A stretch of 64,000 nt of DNA from UBA10649 sp963755335 (lineage in GTDB: Bacteria; Actinomycetota; Actinomycetes; S36-B12): NCBI GenBank assembly GCA_963755335.1, contig CAVWJW010000002.1:372001-436000 (forward strand). The letters run 5' to 3'. The notes beneath the pieces are model-generated. The model made no database searches, was not told the DNA's origin, and saw only the letters and a list, made by a program, of their open reading frames with translations. How positions within the stretch are numbered: the stretch's first letter is position 1; each line of letters opens with the position of its first letter. A program made the position numbers and the translations under genes. Positions 63,237 through 64,000 of the stretch are shown here, piece after piece.

Positions 63237-63936
63237 ATGCAGGTCGGTCTGGTTACCGGGGGGTCGCTCGGCCTGGGCCGGGCTGTAGTGCTGGGTCTGG
63301 CTGGCCAGGGGTGGACGATCGTCACGGATGCCCGTCGCAGTGAGTCGCTCGAGGACTTGGACGACGCAGACCTGTCGGGCCGGATCATCACGGTGGCCGG
63401 CGACGTGGCCGACGCCGACCACCGCGCCGCCCTCCGATCCGCGGTCGAGGCACTGGGCCGGCTGGACCTGCTCCTGAACAACGCCAGCAGGCTCGGCCCC
63501 AGCCCGCTGCCGCTCGTGCGCGACCATCCGCTCTCGGACCTCGAGGCGATCTTCGCACGTCGACGTGATCGCCCCCATCGCCCTGTTCCAGGCGCACCGC
63601 GACCTCCTTACGGCCAGCCACGGTGCCGTCGTGAACGTGTCGTCCGATGCCGCGGTCGAGGCCTATCCGAACTGGGGCGGCTACGGCGCGGCCAAGGCTG
63701 CCCTCGACCAGGTGTCCGCGGTGCTCGTCGAGGAGGAGCCCGACATCGACGTCTACGCCTTCGACCCCGGTGACATGCGCACCGAGCTCCACCAGTCCGC
63801 GTTCCCCGAGGACGACATCTCGGACCTGCCGGAGCCGGAATCCGTCGTTCCGGCCCTTCTCACGCTGATCGCGAGTCGGCCGCCGAGCGGTCGCTATCGC
63901 GCAGTGGATCTGAACGCCAGCGGGGTCTCGTCATGA
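63237..63936 (+). CDS. Short-chain dehydrogenase/reductase, probable SoxR target (frame interrupted)
   Basis: About 232 residues. The nucleotide motif is TGGSLGLG, then NNAS and the catalytic Ser in NVSSDAAVEAY with YGAAK (YxxxK). The frame breaks near 63557; removing one base joins LEAIF to HVDVIAPIALFQ. The C-terminus (DPGDMRTELHQSAFPEDD) is typical of SDRs. The last four bases overlap the start of the next gene (ATGA). The adjacent SoxR-type promoter suggests induction by redox-active compounds; substrate unknown. Confidence 0.85.
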
Positions 63937-64000
63937 CGATCCTCGACGTCGAGTCGCCCGACTTCACCGTGCCGAGCGCCAATGTCGCAGGCGAACCGCC
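63933..64000 (+). CDS. 5' end of a gene overlapping the SDR (possibly QueA-like)
   Basis: An ATG at 63933 overlaps the SDR stop and runs off the right edge. The visible residues are MTILDVESPDFTVPSANVAG and then EP. An N-terminus of the form D-F-x-(L/V)-P-x-x-x-x-x-x-E-P is seen in S-adenosylmethionine:tRNA ribosyltransferase-isomerase-like proteins, which often follow an SDR in actinobacteria; with so few residues this remains a guess. Confidence 0.5.
   Translation, partial: MTILDVESPDFTVPSANVAGEP

Overview
The window is GC-rich DNA with tightly packed, often overlapping genes, typical of a high-GC Gram-positive. A SoxR-type regulator, DUF3052-, DUF5995-, DUF4436- and LolA-like proteins, an OhrR-type MarR and an F420-type nitroreductase point to an actinobacterium, probably Nocardioidaceae or a relative (inference; no rRNA is present). 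No tRNA, rRNA, CRISPR array, transposase or prophage was recognised.

Layout. 0.1-6.6 kb: a large membrane protein, a PPK2 polyphosphate kinase downstream of an unusual P-type ATPase, and a divergent CDF metal exporter. 6.6-10.6 kb: a minus-strand run of glutathione peroxidase, OhrR-like MarR regulator, LolA-like lipoprotein-type protein and a two-gene ABC exporter, headed by a probable MarR operator. 10.7-15.9 kb: an APC permease, small envelope proteins, and a LacI regulator divergent from a PQ-loop (SWEET-like) transporter. 16.1-27 kb: central carbon and electron metabolism. PEP synthase and an SDR converge on a six-gene operon that encodes an NfnAB-like flavoprotein pair, 2-oxoacid:ferredoxin oxidoreductase (KorA/KorB type), a 724-residue protein with a C-terminal ferredoxin-like motif, and a DUF3052 protein. 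27.1-28.8 kb: a DDN-type nitroreductase divergent from a VioB-like ferritin-fold protein, with a 13-bp inverted repeat between them.

28.7-46.8 kb is the most distinctive part. One minus-strand operon (42.2 to 28.7 kb) encodes a giant secreted SdrD-B/beta-helix protein, a Tat-exported multicopper-oxidase subunit, a second multicopper-oxidase subunit, a third cupredoxin/Ig-like protein, a small anchored protein and a CopC-CopD fusion. The four His-x-His motifs expected of one trinuclear copper centre are divided between the first two oxidase proteins, so I propose a split, hetero-subunit multicopper oxidase. An OmpR-type response regulator and histidine kinase are divergent from the operon. A 14-bp TGACNGNTTCGTCA element occurs twice in the divergent gap and once upstream of a nearby secreted Ig-like protein, which suggests a small regulon.

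46.9-64 kb: an acyl-CoA ligase, an ArsR/SRPBCC pair, another secreted Ig-like protein, a DUF4436/serine hydrolase/DUF3298-like trio, a NarL-type two-component system, several membrane proteins, a potassium channel, two DUF5995 paralogues, and SoxR divergent from an SDR that overlaps the start of a truncated gene.

Caution: many reading frames from about 28 kb onwards are broken by single-base indels. Removing or adding one base restores conserved motifs, so most of these look like sequencing errors rather than pseudogenes. Such genes are annotated here as single interrupted CDSs.
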